DNA from: Osmia lignaria lignaria
Taxonomy: Eukaryota > Arthropoda > Insecta > Hymenoptera > Megachilidae
Direction of reading: 5' to 3'
Length of the DNA stretch: 64,000 nt
NCBI RefSeq assembly: GCF_051020975.1
Contig: NC_135035.1
Span: 11,532,001-11,596,000 of the forward strand
How positions within the stretch are numbered: the first letter of the stretch is position 1; each line of letters opens with the position of its first letter. The notes under the pieces were generated by a model. That model saw only the letters and a program-made list of their open reading frames with translations, did not search any database and was not told the origin of the DNA. The position numbers were made by a program, and so were the translations under genes. Below, one piece after another: positions 51,049-62,187 of the stretch.

Positions 51049-53024
51049 GTAAGTCTGAAGTTTTTCTTACATGTTATTTCTTATGTTTGACATTTGCGAA
51101 GTATATTTACGTTGTAATGCGATGTAACACTTTCAAAAAATAAGTATTCGTTTTTATTGGTTATGAATCGTATTCCGTATGTATAACAATACACAAATAA
51201 CATTGTGTGATTTTCTATTAATTATTTCAATAATGTTTATAACTGTTGATTGTTACTTGAAATGTAACAAGTTTTGATCAATGAATCGCATTACTCTGTT
51301 TTCTACAATATTTTAGAGGTTAAGTGCGTACTCCTATACCGTCTTACCGTACTTTATATACCTAAGATCGTTTGCTGGTTCCGATTAATCTCTGGCTCGA
51401 GCTGCAGAGGTCAAAAGCGTTTTGTCGATGTTTTCTGTGTTTAACAAAATGCTTTTGGATACGATGATCGAACGTAAAGTTCATAATCCACGATCGAAAT
51501 CTTACGTCCTACCGATCCGGACACTTAATAGCGTTCCAATTACGACGCTTAATTATCTATTTCGTACCTACGTGTTTGGACAATAGAAAATTCTTAGTAA
51601 ATCTGGTTCGTCGTTTGTAAAACTGCATTAGTCGAATGGAACCTGTCGCTACGATTCCTAGAACCACTTACAAAATTCGACGTGCGTGTCCCCACATCTT
51701 TAACGTGCATGCTTATAAAAGATTACGGAATCCGCTCGAAGACTCTGTCGATCGGTCCCTTTAAACGCGTGTTTCTCGCTGAAACGGATCGTCGTGCAAA
51801 ACGCGAGTCACGAGATCGTTTCTCAGCCTCGAAAGTTACATACATGGTGAAACGAGTTTTCCTTCGCGAAACTCGCAGCGAGGAGAAAGCCCAGCGTGAT
51901 CGAAGGAGGAGACAAGCGGCGGAAAAGAGGGAAGGAAGAAAGTGACACGCGTTTATGTTTCTTTCCCTATAGACGAAACTTTGCCAGTTTAGTTTCCAAA
52001 TGCTTGCTCGTGTATCTTGCGATATCGACGACCTGGACGGCTTTTTATTTTCAAAATATTTTCCAGTTTTTTTCCTCGAGGAGCACAGTCCGTTTCGCTG
52101 ATCGAAATTCCACAATTTTTCTCTTTTCTATTAAATCCTCGAATTTTGAACACATACACGATCGCAACCCCTCTCGGCAAACAATTCCGCGCAACGCTTG
52201 ATTCGAGTGCTCGTTGCGGACAATTGCGGTGCTCTCTTCGCGTGGTTGCGGTTGCTCCACGCACAAAACCACGGCCGCGAAATTCGCGGCACCGTGTTCA
52301 GTTCGTTAGCCAACGATTGTTCTCCGTGGGAGAAAAGGGCGAGGCTGGAAAGAGAAGGAAGGTAGAGATAACGGCGTGAAAGGGGGTGAGAGTTAAGGGT
52401 TGGGAACCGTGGTTAGTCATTAGGATAACGCAGTTTCCTCTGGATACGAGCATTTTCTCTGGTCACTGCCAGCTTCTACCGTTCGCATCGATCCGCCGTG
52501 ATTTTCTCCCTCGATGATTTTATCGTAGGCAAACTCGGACGTGACCTCTTTTTATCGCTCTTCTTCTCACCAGTCCTCTTCCGCCGCGCCGCTTGAGTTC
52601 TTCGAGCGAAACCGCTACGGTTAATGCAGGACACCTGATGGAACTGCTGTTTCTCTGATATTGCCAAAGTTCCTGGGAAAGCTTCGGAATTTCCGGGAGT
52701 TTCTGGGAACGCTTCAGGAGGATGGAGTCGCTCGTTAGCGTTGATGAGATATCTACAATGAGTTTGGACTTTTTCGTGAAATAAAAACTGTTAATGGCGC
52801 AGATGAAAACCGGTGGTCGTTTTTCTTTTGATTTGGCTCCCGTGTGAATATTCAGGGAAGGGACATTCCCTCTCTGGACTTTCGAGGTTTCGTAGCAAGA
52901 TCGTCCTAACGATGAACCGTATTTATCCAAAACCCACGTAAAAGCGTCTCTGTCTGTCGAATCGGATCGTTCGATGTCGGATTTTCATCTGAGACGAGTC
53001 ACGAAGGACAACGAGCCATTTCCA
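51049..53024. other. Putative intron of the plus-strand transcript and 3' flank of the minus-strand gene
   Basis: AT-rich just after the donor, mixed afterwards. No exon is recognised. A minus-strand AATAAA at 52049-52044 is a possible polyadenylation signal for the gene ending at 53025. It would give a 3' UTR of about 1 kb. Confidence 0.4.
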
Positions 53025-53570
53025 TTAACTCTCCTTTTCCTCGATGGGACTCACTTCGTTCTGAAGTAGCTCAAACTTTGTGCTCAGTCCTGGTAGGATG
53101 CTTTTAGTACTGGTTTTAATTTGACTGTAAATGTCCAACGACTTCTTCCGGTCTAACTCGAGGGTCTCTTCGATCAATCGCGGCGGGATGCTACCGGAAC
53201 GCTTGTGACTCGGCACAAAGGTGCTGCCTTCCGGTTTCTGGTCCTTTGCCCTGTCCTCCTTGTGCTCCGGCGTGAGGGTTCCATTACCCAGCTTTCGTTG
53301 CTGTTCCTGAAAAGTGTCCTCCTGAACGTCGTCTTTCAACAACGCCCCGGTGATCACTGGTTTATTGGTTTCAGATTTGCCGAAATCGTTGCTCAGCGCT
53401 TTTTGTTCCATGATTTCCAGCTTGTTCGGGGTGGCGCCGTTCACCTGGAGATTGGGGTTCGATCGCACCGTGTCCGTGGAGATACTGGCGTCCGTCGAAT
53501 CTTGCTGATCCATCGATCCACCGGATCCCTGCGACGCGTCCAAGTTGTTCTGTTTCCCTTGCATCGACGG
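53025..53570 (-). CDS. Unidentified minus-strand gene, terminal exon A with stop
   Basis: The acceptor is TTCTGTTCAG. The exon has 181 codons plus a stop at 53025. It is rich in Gln, Ser, Thr, Asp and Lys, contains HKRSGSIPPRLIEETLELDRK and ends EVSPIEEKES. The C-terminus does not resemble a standard PDZ ligand. Confidence 0.8.
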   Translation of the reverse strand, partial: PSMQGKQNNLDASQGSGGSMDQQDSTDASISTDTVRSNPNLQVNGATPNKLEIMEQKALSNDFGKSETNKPVITGALLKDDVQEDTFQEQQRKLGNGTLTPEHKEDRAKDQKPEGSTFVPSHKRSGSIPPRLIEETLELDRKKSLDIYSQIKTSTKSILPGLSTKFELLQNEVSPIEEKES

Positions 53571-56500
53571 CTGAACAGAAGAACATTGATCTTTGTCGAG
53601 ATGAAATTTATTTCGAACACGCGTTGCTCGATTTCTGATGGGGATTACTCACACTTTCCTCGCCGTCTTTCTCGATACTGGACGTGTTGGACACGTTCAG
53701 CAACGTCTTCTCGGTATCCGGAGACTTGTCGAATTCCACCCATTTGGATCCTCCCTCGAGTTTCCGGGACAGGGTATCGGACTCGTAACTACCACCGTAC
53801 ATCGGGTAACCCAGATGACCCGCATCGTACTCCACTTGATTTCCATAACGATAGCTGGGATTAACCGAGCCCTGGCTAGAGATCGAGAGATCCGACTGCG
53901 ATAGACCCGTGTTCGTGCTTCCAAATAGTTTTGCTTTCTCGAAACCTGCGACAGAACAGAATACAGTTTCTATTGAACATAGAATCCTCGTTTCGAACGG
54001 GATCGTTACAATCTTCGATATATACCCGGCGATCGATCTTCTGCAATCTCTTCTCTGTGAACTAGAGCTTGTTGATCGGTCACAGCAGCGGTTACGTCGT
54101 CAGAGGAACCTCCTTTATTACCCTCGGTCTCTTCGTTCTGGTAGTTAGGTTGCACCTCCACCACGAACGAGCATCCGTTATCTTGGTATCTACGATTTTT
54201 ATTATCCTCCATCGTCACCTGTAACACGAAACAAACTTCGTTAACTTCTTCTCAGGACTTTTTATTTTTCATTAACCGACGCATACTCCATTATCACGAC
54301 GATAAAATGCGTTTATTGCTCGTGCTGTAAAAAGATATCTATCCATGGTACGTATTAATCGTCGTTGAAATTTTATATGGATATAAAGGATAATCCAACA
54401 AAACGATATCTGTTCTTTCGTAGCCGACACGTCGAAACTAGAAAATTAATTTCCGCCCTAGTGGATTTCCCGGCCGATGTTTCTAGTTTAGAGGCAGACC
54501 TAGCCGCGAGGCGTATATAAATGCAGCTGGAAGTTAGCCGACTCGACCGCGGAATTAGTTCCTCACTATTGTTCGTTCTGTTGCAATTCCAACACGTTTC
54601 TCGCAAACTGGACCTGAACGAGCAACATTTTCCTGCGGGCCATGTCGCTCTCGCGTTACGGAGTATCGAGAACGTCGATGAAGAAACGTATTCACAAAAC
54701 GACGGCTGAAAACTCGACCAGTCTCCCGACGGTTGCCAAACGGTCGTAAACAAAAGTATCATCGTGTCGCTGGAACGACGTATCTTTTATGATTCATAAA
54801 TCGCGCTGGAACGAACCTCTAGTCTCGCAAGCTTTATTTCTATTTCAGCTATATTCTCGACGCTGTTTCGGTGGATCGATAAGCTCCCTCGATAGGGGTG
54901 CGTCGGTCTATGAAATTTTCCATTTTCTGAATTTTAATTGAACATAGTAGAGCGACAGCCAAAAATGTAGTCCATCGATCACTATCTGTTAGAAATTTCC
55001 ACCAATATCGTAGACTTTTCAAAGGAAAAGCGGTTCCATTGATCCATAAAGACCTTTTAGCGAGGAATCACGTCGCGTTCACCACGGGATCGTTCTTCAA
55101 GAAACTTCCCCGAGTGCTCGTGGTTAGTAGTTCAACAAGGGGAAACGGAATCTGTCGAACCGATAGCACCTTTGTCGTTCCTCCAAGTCTGAAGGACAAA
55201 GAGGCGTCATCAGGCGTTAAGAGAAAAAGAAGAAAAAGCAAAGTGACTTCTATTTCACGATTTCTCTTAGAAAGTAACTCCCGGAGGTGTTGACTCGCGA
55301 GTCTCGCAGTTTTTCACCACCCCCATCGAAGTGTCCACTCACATTCCTACGATGGATCAAATCGACGAATCGTCCACTGGAGACGGTCCGTAGAATCCTG
55401 ATGACGCGTGACACGAGAAACCGTAAGAATCTACCGAGTGAGAAAATAGGAAAAAGTATATCTCTAGGGGATTGTAGTAGGAAGAAAAAGAGGGTGTTTG
55501 TCCAGGCGAAAAGGAAAATTGGACGGTGTCGCCATTCGTTCCACTTTGGAAGTCTAGCTCGAAATCTCAGCTAGGTACGAAGAAAGTCGTAGTAACCGGG
55601 ACCATTTTCGAAAAGCCGAGTCTCTGGAAACAGCCATAATTCAAAGACTCGGGACGCTTCCGCTTTCGAGTGGCTTACGAACGCGAGCAAAGGGGAAGCC
55701 CACGATGAGTTGCTTCGCGTTCACCTTTTGCACCCGTTGTTACTCTCCCACTTTCTCCGCCTTTACCTGGCACGCGATTATTAAAGATCGCACTTTATGT
55801 TTCAGCGACGAGCTGCGCGAAATTGCTGTTTATTCGGAAAGTGGACGGAGAACATGGACCACAAATTGAATGCGAATACCTTGGTGAAAATTCGGGAAGA
55901 AGCTGGCGATAGCTGGGTGGAGCAGATTAAAAGCAAATACATAGGTGAGCAGTATACCCTAAGAGATGCAACGCAAAGGTAGGTCTATTTTGCTAGAAAA
56001 CTGTTTTATATAAAATTATCTCGTTTGAGATTATGCTACCGATTTTGAGACAACCTGTATACTGTCTACGATATGATCGCATTACGATATTATATGTATA
56101 AATATGTTTGCTTATCGAGATCATAAGGGGAACGGTTCGCCGAGAATTCAATCTTCCACGTAATAAATTAATCGATGCATAATAGGGTGCGAGATTACCG
56201 ATCACGCGTTACTGATCCCGGATGCTCTACTAAACGGTTGACGCGCAGTTCGTGCCCCCTTCTAGCCGTTATTTATACCGGCTGCTAGTTAATAACCTTT
56301 TATAACCCAAATTATTTCTTTTGTTTTTATAATCTCTCGAGCCGCTGACGTTGAAACCAATCGAAAACTGGTTATTTTTATTTGATTCGGGTGAATAAAA
56401 ATAATGATAAAAAAATCGATGGAAAAATTTACCCAGATCAGGACCGGGAATTCTTGATTTCCCGCTGTTCTCGGCGATCGGATAAAGTTTTTCAAAGAAG

Positions 56501-58903
56501 GGAAAATATCGAAGCCTCGGAGGGTCGATTGCTCCCTTCGATTTGATTCGACGTAGAAGAAACGGATGCGATAGATTTGAACGGAGAATAGTCTTCAACG
56601 AAGCACGCTTCATTCGAAAGAAACACTTCTAGCCTGGATAGTGTGAGTGTTTCTCGAATTCTGAGGGTATTCCACGCGACCAAGGGTGAATACCGCGTCT
56701 TGGCGCCAAGCCAAGTATTACGTCCAAGCATCCCGGGCATCCACCCCTTAAGACCCCTTTCGTTCCTTGTTCTTTTTTATTTGTCCTCTTGCTATCGTGC
56801 GATTTTTACATTCCTTCAAGGAGGAAGCATTGTAAAACGTTTGTATTCCAAATACTTGTAGTCCAGCAACAACAGATTTATTTATTTTTATTTTGCTCGC
56901 GTTTCCAATCGAAACAATTCAACAACTCGAATTTTCCACGGTGACAAGTTTCTCTGATGATAATCTTCTTCTTTCGGACGATATCAGCAGATCGCATCGG
57001 TTTATCACCGCGGAAGCACGGACATTCAACTTCCATGTACGCGTCCCGAGCCGAGGCAAGTTGGTTCTGCTTATCTGTCGATTAACGGACTTGCTTACTC
57101 CTCGTACTCGGGCTACGCGAAGACTTACCTCGGATTTAGGGACTCGTTTTGGGGATCCACGCCCTTTCGTTGTTCGATCGCGTCCCACGGTTTAGAGTGC
57201 GCGTAGCTTGATCGTGTACTCGTGTCAGCCAGGGGTAAAAAGAAGAAGGGACAAAGTTTCGATCGAAGGTCCTCGACTGATGCTTGTCTTTGAACATTCG
57301 GCTCGTTCCTCGGGGGATTCTTCTACCTGTTAGTTGTCGTCCTGTTTACGTGGCTGGGTAAATAGAACCCGTGAGAATAAGATTACTCTAACAAAGTTAT
57401 CGAAGCTGGACCAAGTTTCACGAGTTTAGATGTATTTTCTGCTGAATTCGCTGAGAAATTACTAATTCCAAGGGTATTAATTCAGTCGCTTTGACACGAT
57501 TAAGATTACTTTTGACGAATTCGAGCAGTTGCTTTTAATAAACATCCACTTTCGTATTTACTTTCAAAGCATTCCTTCAATGAAATTTTGCCGTAATCCA
57601 TACGAGAGGAGAAGGAAGTAACGTAGCGGGTTTCGAGGATCCCCGGCAAGATGAGTTTCCACGGATAAGCCTGAGCCCGTAAGTAGGACGATAGGCGGAG
57701 GCGAAATTGCCTGGTAACCTTCGACCTTACAGGGCCGTACGAGTCCTGATAATTGCGAACCTGTTATCCCTGTCAAAGGGGAACCAGTGGCTGACCCAGC
57801 TGCACGAATCTCCGAGCGAAGGATCGATTTCACGGATGCCCTTGTCGACACGCTCGAACAAAAGCAGGTATTAATCTCGCCTGGTCTTCGCCTAGTCCCT
57901 TTTCAGCGTGAACACGCGATGGGAGATCCTAGGTAACGGTGAAAAAGTGTTACACTGGTACAATAATAACGTAAGAAGTTCCCAATAGAAACAAATGTTG
58001 CGTGTAACGATCAGGTTAATTGGTTACAAGCAGCAAGCTATCGCCCCATTTTCTCCACCCGATTTGTCGATTCGTCGACCTTACCGCACCTGTTGCACCC
58101 TTATTGTACCTTGGATGCCGATTATTCCGTGTCGCGACTTACGCGACGCAACCAGTAGAGGAGCCAGGAACCTTTGTTTCCTCGTATCTCGGTGAGTCGA
58201 GGGTGCTGGGACACCTGGTTGGATAAAGGACCGATCGATGTTCGGTTAAACCCACCTTTTCCTTTCGAGACGAGCTTGAATTTCCACCCTTTTGAACGAT
58301 CGATTTTCCGAAATTAATCGCGACTCCCTTTTTTCAAAGCTAATCAATAATTCTTCTCCTCCGTGCCTTGAACCAGCCTCGTTTTTCGAGCGAATTAACC
58401 GACATTTCGGTTATTACACGCTGCACGAAATGTTTTCACCCGTTTTCCACGTCCCAATCCCCTTCGCAATCCATAGCACGCGAACCACTAATGAACCTGG
58501 CGTCCAATTATCGACGAGTTCCATTTAATTGGATTCATGGAAGAAGTCCTTTGTCCGACAACAAAATCGAGTATTCACCCCCTTGGCGAATCGACCGTAA
58601 AAATAGTTCGCGTCTGTGCCGAATATCGACGTCGGATCGATCTACAAGAATACTGTTCCTCCGCGTTGACTTTTGCTCGTGGATAATTCCCAACCTGGTG
58701 TTTAATATACTCACTGCTCGTTCCTCGGTCTCTACGATGAGATGGTTGTTCTTGAGGGTAAGCGTAATGATGTTCCCGTTGGAGTTTTTATTGGTATGAT
58801 TCCCTGGGGGAGTGTATTCCACGGGGGTGGCGTTAGCTACGTTTACCTCCTCCATGACCTCGGTCTCGCAAATGTACCTGGGTCCATCGAGGCCGTTCAC
58901 CAG
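53025..58903 (-). CDS. C-terminal part of an unidentified multi-exon protein (possible cytoplasmic tail)
   Basis: Four minus-strand exons, 58903-58715, 54218-54026, 53945-53653 and 53570-53025, join in phase to 406 codons plus stop. All have clean GT-AG borders, and the split Gly codon between the second and third matches (phase 1). This is strong evidence of real coding sequence. The protein is polar and low in hydrophobic stretches, with no membrane segment, signal peptide or recognisable enzyme motif. Notable pieces are ITLTLKNNHLIVETEERA, NGCSFVVEVQPNY, KAKLFGSTNTGLSQSDLS, and a Gln/Ser/Thr/Asp-rich end with HKRSGSIPP. A cytoplasmic tail of an adhesion-type membrane protein (for example a cadherin) would fit, but I cannot name the family. 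The N-terminal exons lie right of 58903, perhaps beyond the window. Confidence 0.75.
53653..53945 (-). CDS. Unidentified minus-strand gene, internal exon B
   Basis: The acceptor is TGTCGCAG. The exon completes the Gly codon, then reads FEKAKLFGSTNTGLSQSD, and ends at GAAAGT|GTGAGT in phase 0. It is 293 nt and rich in Ser, Gly and Tyr (for example YPMYGGSY). Confidence 0.78.
54026..54218 (-). CDS. Unidentified minus-strand gene, internal exon C
   Basis: The acceptor is GTGTTACAG and the exon opens VTMEDNKNRRYQDNG. The donor CCGG|GTATAT is weaker but keeps the frame. It encodes 64 codons plus one base. The ATG inside the exon (54212) could also serve as an alternative start. Confidence 0.72.
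55806..55944 (+). CDS. Candidate first coding exon of a plus-strand gene
   Basis: The acceptor TTATGTTTCAG precedes 55806 and the donor CATAG|GTGAGC follows 55944. The first ATG is at 55854 in a good context (AACATGG), and 30 codons plus one base follow: MDHKLNANTLVKIREEAGDS and then WVEQIKSKYI. Composition is protein-like (charged and amphipathic). No ATG lies between the acceptor and the start. The next exon must begin in phase 1 and was not found; it may lie right of the window. It sits inside the intron between exons D and C of the minus-strand gene. The family is not recognised. Confidence 0.45.
58715..58903 (-). CDS. Unidentified minus-strand gene, internal exon D
   Basis: The acceptor is TTCTGCTTTTAG and the donor is GCA|GTGAGT. 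It encodes 63 codons, phase 0 at both ends, opening LVNGLDGPRYICETEVMEEV and ending in NNHLIVETEERA. The frame of the first codon is set by continuity with the next exon. Confidence 0.72.
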
Positions 58904-61900
58904 CTAAAAGCAGAATAAAACAGCTGAATCGTAAGAATTTAGCGTAATTGGTATAATTTATTTCTATCTACTGCGATCGTTCTTAAAATTTTACGAAACG
59001 ACTCTAAAGGAAAAGGTGGCGTTACTTTGGTCTAAAGACGGAACGTTTCGAAGCGGAGAACCGGTCATCCACACCTTGAACGGACACGTAATCGCGTGGG
59101 CCGGCTGTTACGAAGTTGCAAGGTCCAGGATCTGGCGTTCTCTGCGGCCAGTCTCGGCCACGATTAAAAGTTTTTAATCCGAGAATTTACAGCGGCGCGA
59201 GAATTCCGAGTAATTCAACGGAATTCGCGGTAGATTTACGAGCTGGGTCGCGTGGATAAACGCGCCGGGACATGGTATTTCTACTTTTAAACCGCGCCAA
59301 TTCGATTCCTTCGAGCGAGAACTTTTCTCCTACGGCGTGTTACGAAGTGGAAAAAACTGGGTCAACGGCTGCGAGATACTATCGGTTTATAGGCCCGTAG
59401 CTACGTTTCTAACCCTTCTTGATGGATGCACACGGCCAGCCTCCGCCCCGATATCCTCGAGCCACAGTTCCCGGTGTGATCCTGAATAACGGAAGAGGGG
59501 TTATCTGTCAAGGAAATTGACAGCGAAACGGAACATCCCGCCCCCGTTACGCGACTTCGTTTCCTCGGCTATCGCTCGAAACAGAAATTCATCGTTCCCT
59601 TTCTCGCTTAGTTGAGCGCTGATCGAGCGGAATTTAATTCATTTTCTTCCAATTTCACGGATTTACTACCCTTTATAAGAACGTAACAAATAGGATACAA
59701 GGATATTAATTGATGTAAGAGTTTTAATTCTTGTGAGTGGATTTAGACTCTAGAAGGAATAAAATTTACGAGGCAAAGGTTTTATTCCCTTGCGAATCAA
59801 GCGAGCCTGTTCGACAGGACTTTCGGATAATGAACAACGAATGACGCGGCAAGTACGATGTCCGATAAGAACAGATAACGGTACAATAAAATATCAAGAG
59901 GCACGCGAGATGTATAGTAACTTCGTCGCAAGACCGTCGGTCACCTTATCGGTAGATGAAGCATAACGAGAAACTCTTATCTCGTCTAATCTTTCTGCAA
60001 AGGACACGTATCATAAGGTTTCGCGTTTAACACGACGAATATCTCGTTGGAAATTCTATGATATTGTCATCGTCGTTTTCTTTCCTCCCTTTCGTTTTTT
60101 TGGGACGAACACTTTGTGCCCGACAAATAACCACGTCTACGCTCAGCAGATTTCTTCGAGGTCTGAAATAGGATCTAGAGGTGCAAGGAGATCTCTAAAG
60201 CAGTGCAACGCAATCATTTATATTCCCTTTACGAACATCTTGACTCCCGTCGTCGGTCTTCATTTTCCTGTAGGTTTTCACCTGGCGCCGTTGACGTTTC
60301 ATCTCGTTATAAAGGAGTCGTTTCACCCTCTTCGACGCTCCCCTAGGGAGGGTGTGATATCGAAAATGGGACGGAAACAGCATCGATAAAAATTTAATAT
60401 TAATCCTAAGACGGTTCTTCTTTCACAAACTTGACGTGAAACGTGTTACTCCTTTCATTATTTCCGAATCATCTGACTAAATTAAATTCCCCAGTAATCT
60501 CATAGTCTGAGTTATCAACAATGCGTTATCTCGCGAGGGCGGTGGTCCCCGCGAGCGTCGCGCAACGAAGGGGTGCGACCTCGTTTTCCGAACCCTGTCG
60601 ATCGAAGATCTGATTGGTTCGTTGCCTCCTTCGATTCTCAACGATCGTCCCTGATTCAGAAAGGGTGAACGCGGGGCACGTCGTTCGAGAGCGTTCGTTA
60701 AAGGGGCGACATCGAGAGGTAGATAATTTCCGGCCTCTCGGTTCGTCCTTAACGACTCTCCTTTTATTTCGATTACGAGGAGACTCGCGATCGACGAAAC
60801 TGGGCTAGCTGTTGAAACGTTGGCTCGGTATCCCGACGAAATTACCGACTCGGTATCGAGCAGTTCCGGTGAAACAGAAAATACATGCTTCCCTATGGGG
60901 AAACGAGAAAAGCAAACGTACAGTTTCCAGTTTCTAGAACAACCGTCGCTCTATCGGAAACGAAGAAATCGCCAATTTAAGCGAGTCGGCGAACGTCTGT
61001 AACTAATGTTACATTTCGAACGACCGATATACGTTTCCCTTCTTCCTGGCAATTCTTATCTCTATCCTTTATCGGTCCTTGCACGAGTTTCTTGGAGCAC
61101 GTAGAGCACAGTCTATGCAATACAGAACATTTCTCGTGGCTCGATACAAACCGGTCGATCGGGGACACTGTCGAGTTCGAAAGCTAGCGTATCCATAGAA
61201 GAGAAGTCTTTTGATTTAAATAATTGCTGGTTCGAGCACGCTGTAAGAGGCTGCTTCGTGCAACTTTGTATTCAAAGGTACAATACATTCCGGTATCCTC
61301 GAAACAGCATCGCTGTTAATGCTTTGACGAGATCGCGTGTTTCATGGGATCATTTAACCCTCTCGATTCAACGCTTTCCACCGGTAGACTAAAGTCTCTT
61401 TGCATGCAAATTGTTATAGTTTTCAGTACGTAGAATTTTGTTTCGAGAAGATTACATTTTTTTTTTTTGGGGGGGATCTAACGAACGATGGTAGACAGAA
61501 TCATGGGGCATCAGATCGATTACAATCTTCTGGGTGCTGGTAGGAGATTAATGCGATTTCTCAAAGATCGAAAAGACGAGAGGGGATCCAATTGCTACCT
61601 TCCTAATTACCCGGCTGGAACCGGGCCATCGGACTGGCAGTTAGCGTAAGAAAGTTAGCGCCTATGAACCGGACACACCGCGGCAATTACGAAGAAACTC
61701 CTCGTGCAAGAAAGTAACCCAGCAACCGGCAATTTACTGGAAATTCTTGCCACAATTTTATCGACACGCGCAACGATTTCTGCCCATTATACAACCCTTA
61801 TTCGCGGGATTCGCGAATTCGATGACCAAAAATGAAACTCTCCGAACTCGATGCTCGCTCGAAAGAGTCACGTACCGTGTTAATTACCGCTGTGAATACA

Positions 61901-61955
61901 GCTTCCTCTTTATCTCGTTCTTACATAAAACTTTGGAGGAATATTGACATAAATT
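58904..61955. other. Non-coding or intronic stretch, no exon recognised
   Basis: This is probably intron of the minus-strand gene, since exon D starts at an acceptor. Minus-strand frames at 60383-60195 and 61168-60977 lack conserved-looking content and good splice borders. A plus-strand acceptor-like TTTTCCTGTAG near 60272-60282 could precede an exon of the plus-strand transcript, but nothing confirms it. Confidence 0.45.
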
Positions 61956-62187
61956 GAAATGAAATTCGTGTAAAGAAGTTAGAGGATACTCAAGGCTCAA
62001 CATATTTGCCACGAGTGATAAAATAGAAAAGTATTGGGAGAAATTGGCATCTATACATATTCTTGGAATGGCCGATGAACGCTTGCCAAAACTAGCTTTT
62101 CGCTATAAACCGGCTGGAAGAAGGAGCGTTGGACATCCAAAGAGATGGATCGACGAATCGGAACAAGCCAAAAAGTCTACTTCGTGA
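61956..62187 (+). mobile_element. Decayed non-LTR retrotransposon, reverse-transcriptase C-terminal fragment
   Basis: The plus strand encodes RLNIFATSDKIEKYWEKL, then GMADERLPKLAFRYKPAGRR and PKRWIDE before a stop at 62185-62187. It matches the common LINE pattern at the end of the endonuclease/reverse-transcriptase protein: a helix with I-x-x-Y, then H-x-x-R-M-x-x-x-R-x-P and G-R-P-x-x-R-W. Just upstream, EMKFV at 61956-61970 continues the same pattern in another frame, so there is a frameshift at about 61970. Only the C-terminal end survives and the key GHxxRM and GRPRKRW residues are altered, so this is a dead copy. Confidence 0.75.

Noticed and set aside
54512..54570. TATATAAA promoter-like site
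   Set aside because: No initiator at the proper distance; the nearest TCACT is nearly 50 nt away.
57129..57188. Minus-strand exon ending at a CGAG|GTAAGT donor between exons D and C
   Set aside because: The donor is good, but no convincing acceptor was found, and exons D and C already join in phase without it.
58366..58528. Possible next exon of the plus-strand gene after 55944
   Set aside because: An AACCAG acceptor would keep the frame to a stop at 58528, but the acceptor is poor and it overlaps no conserved content; not supported enough to call.
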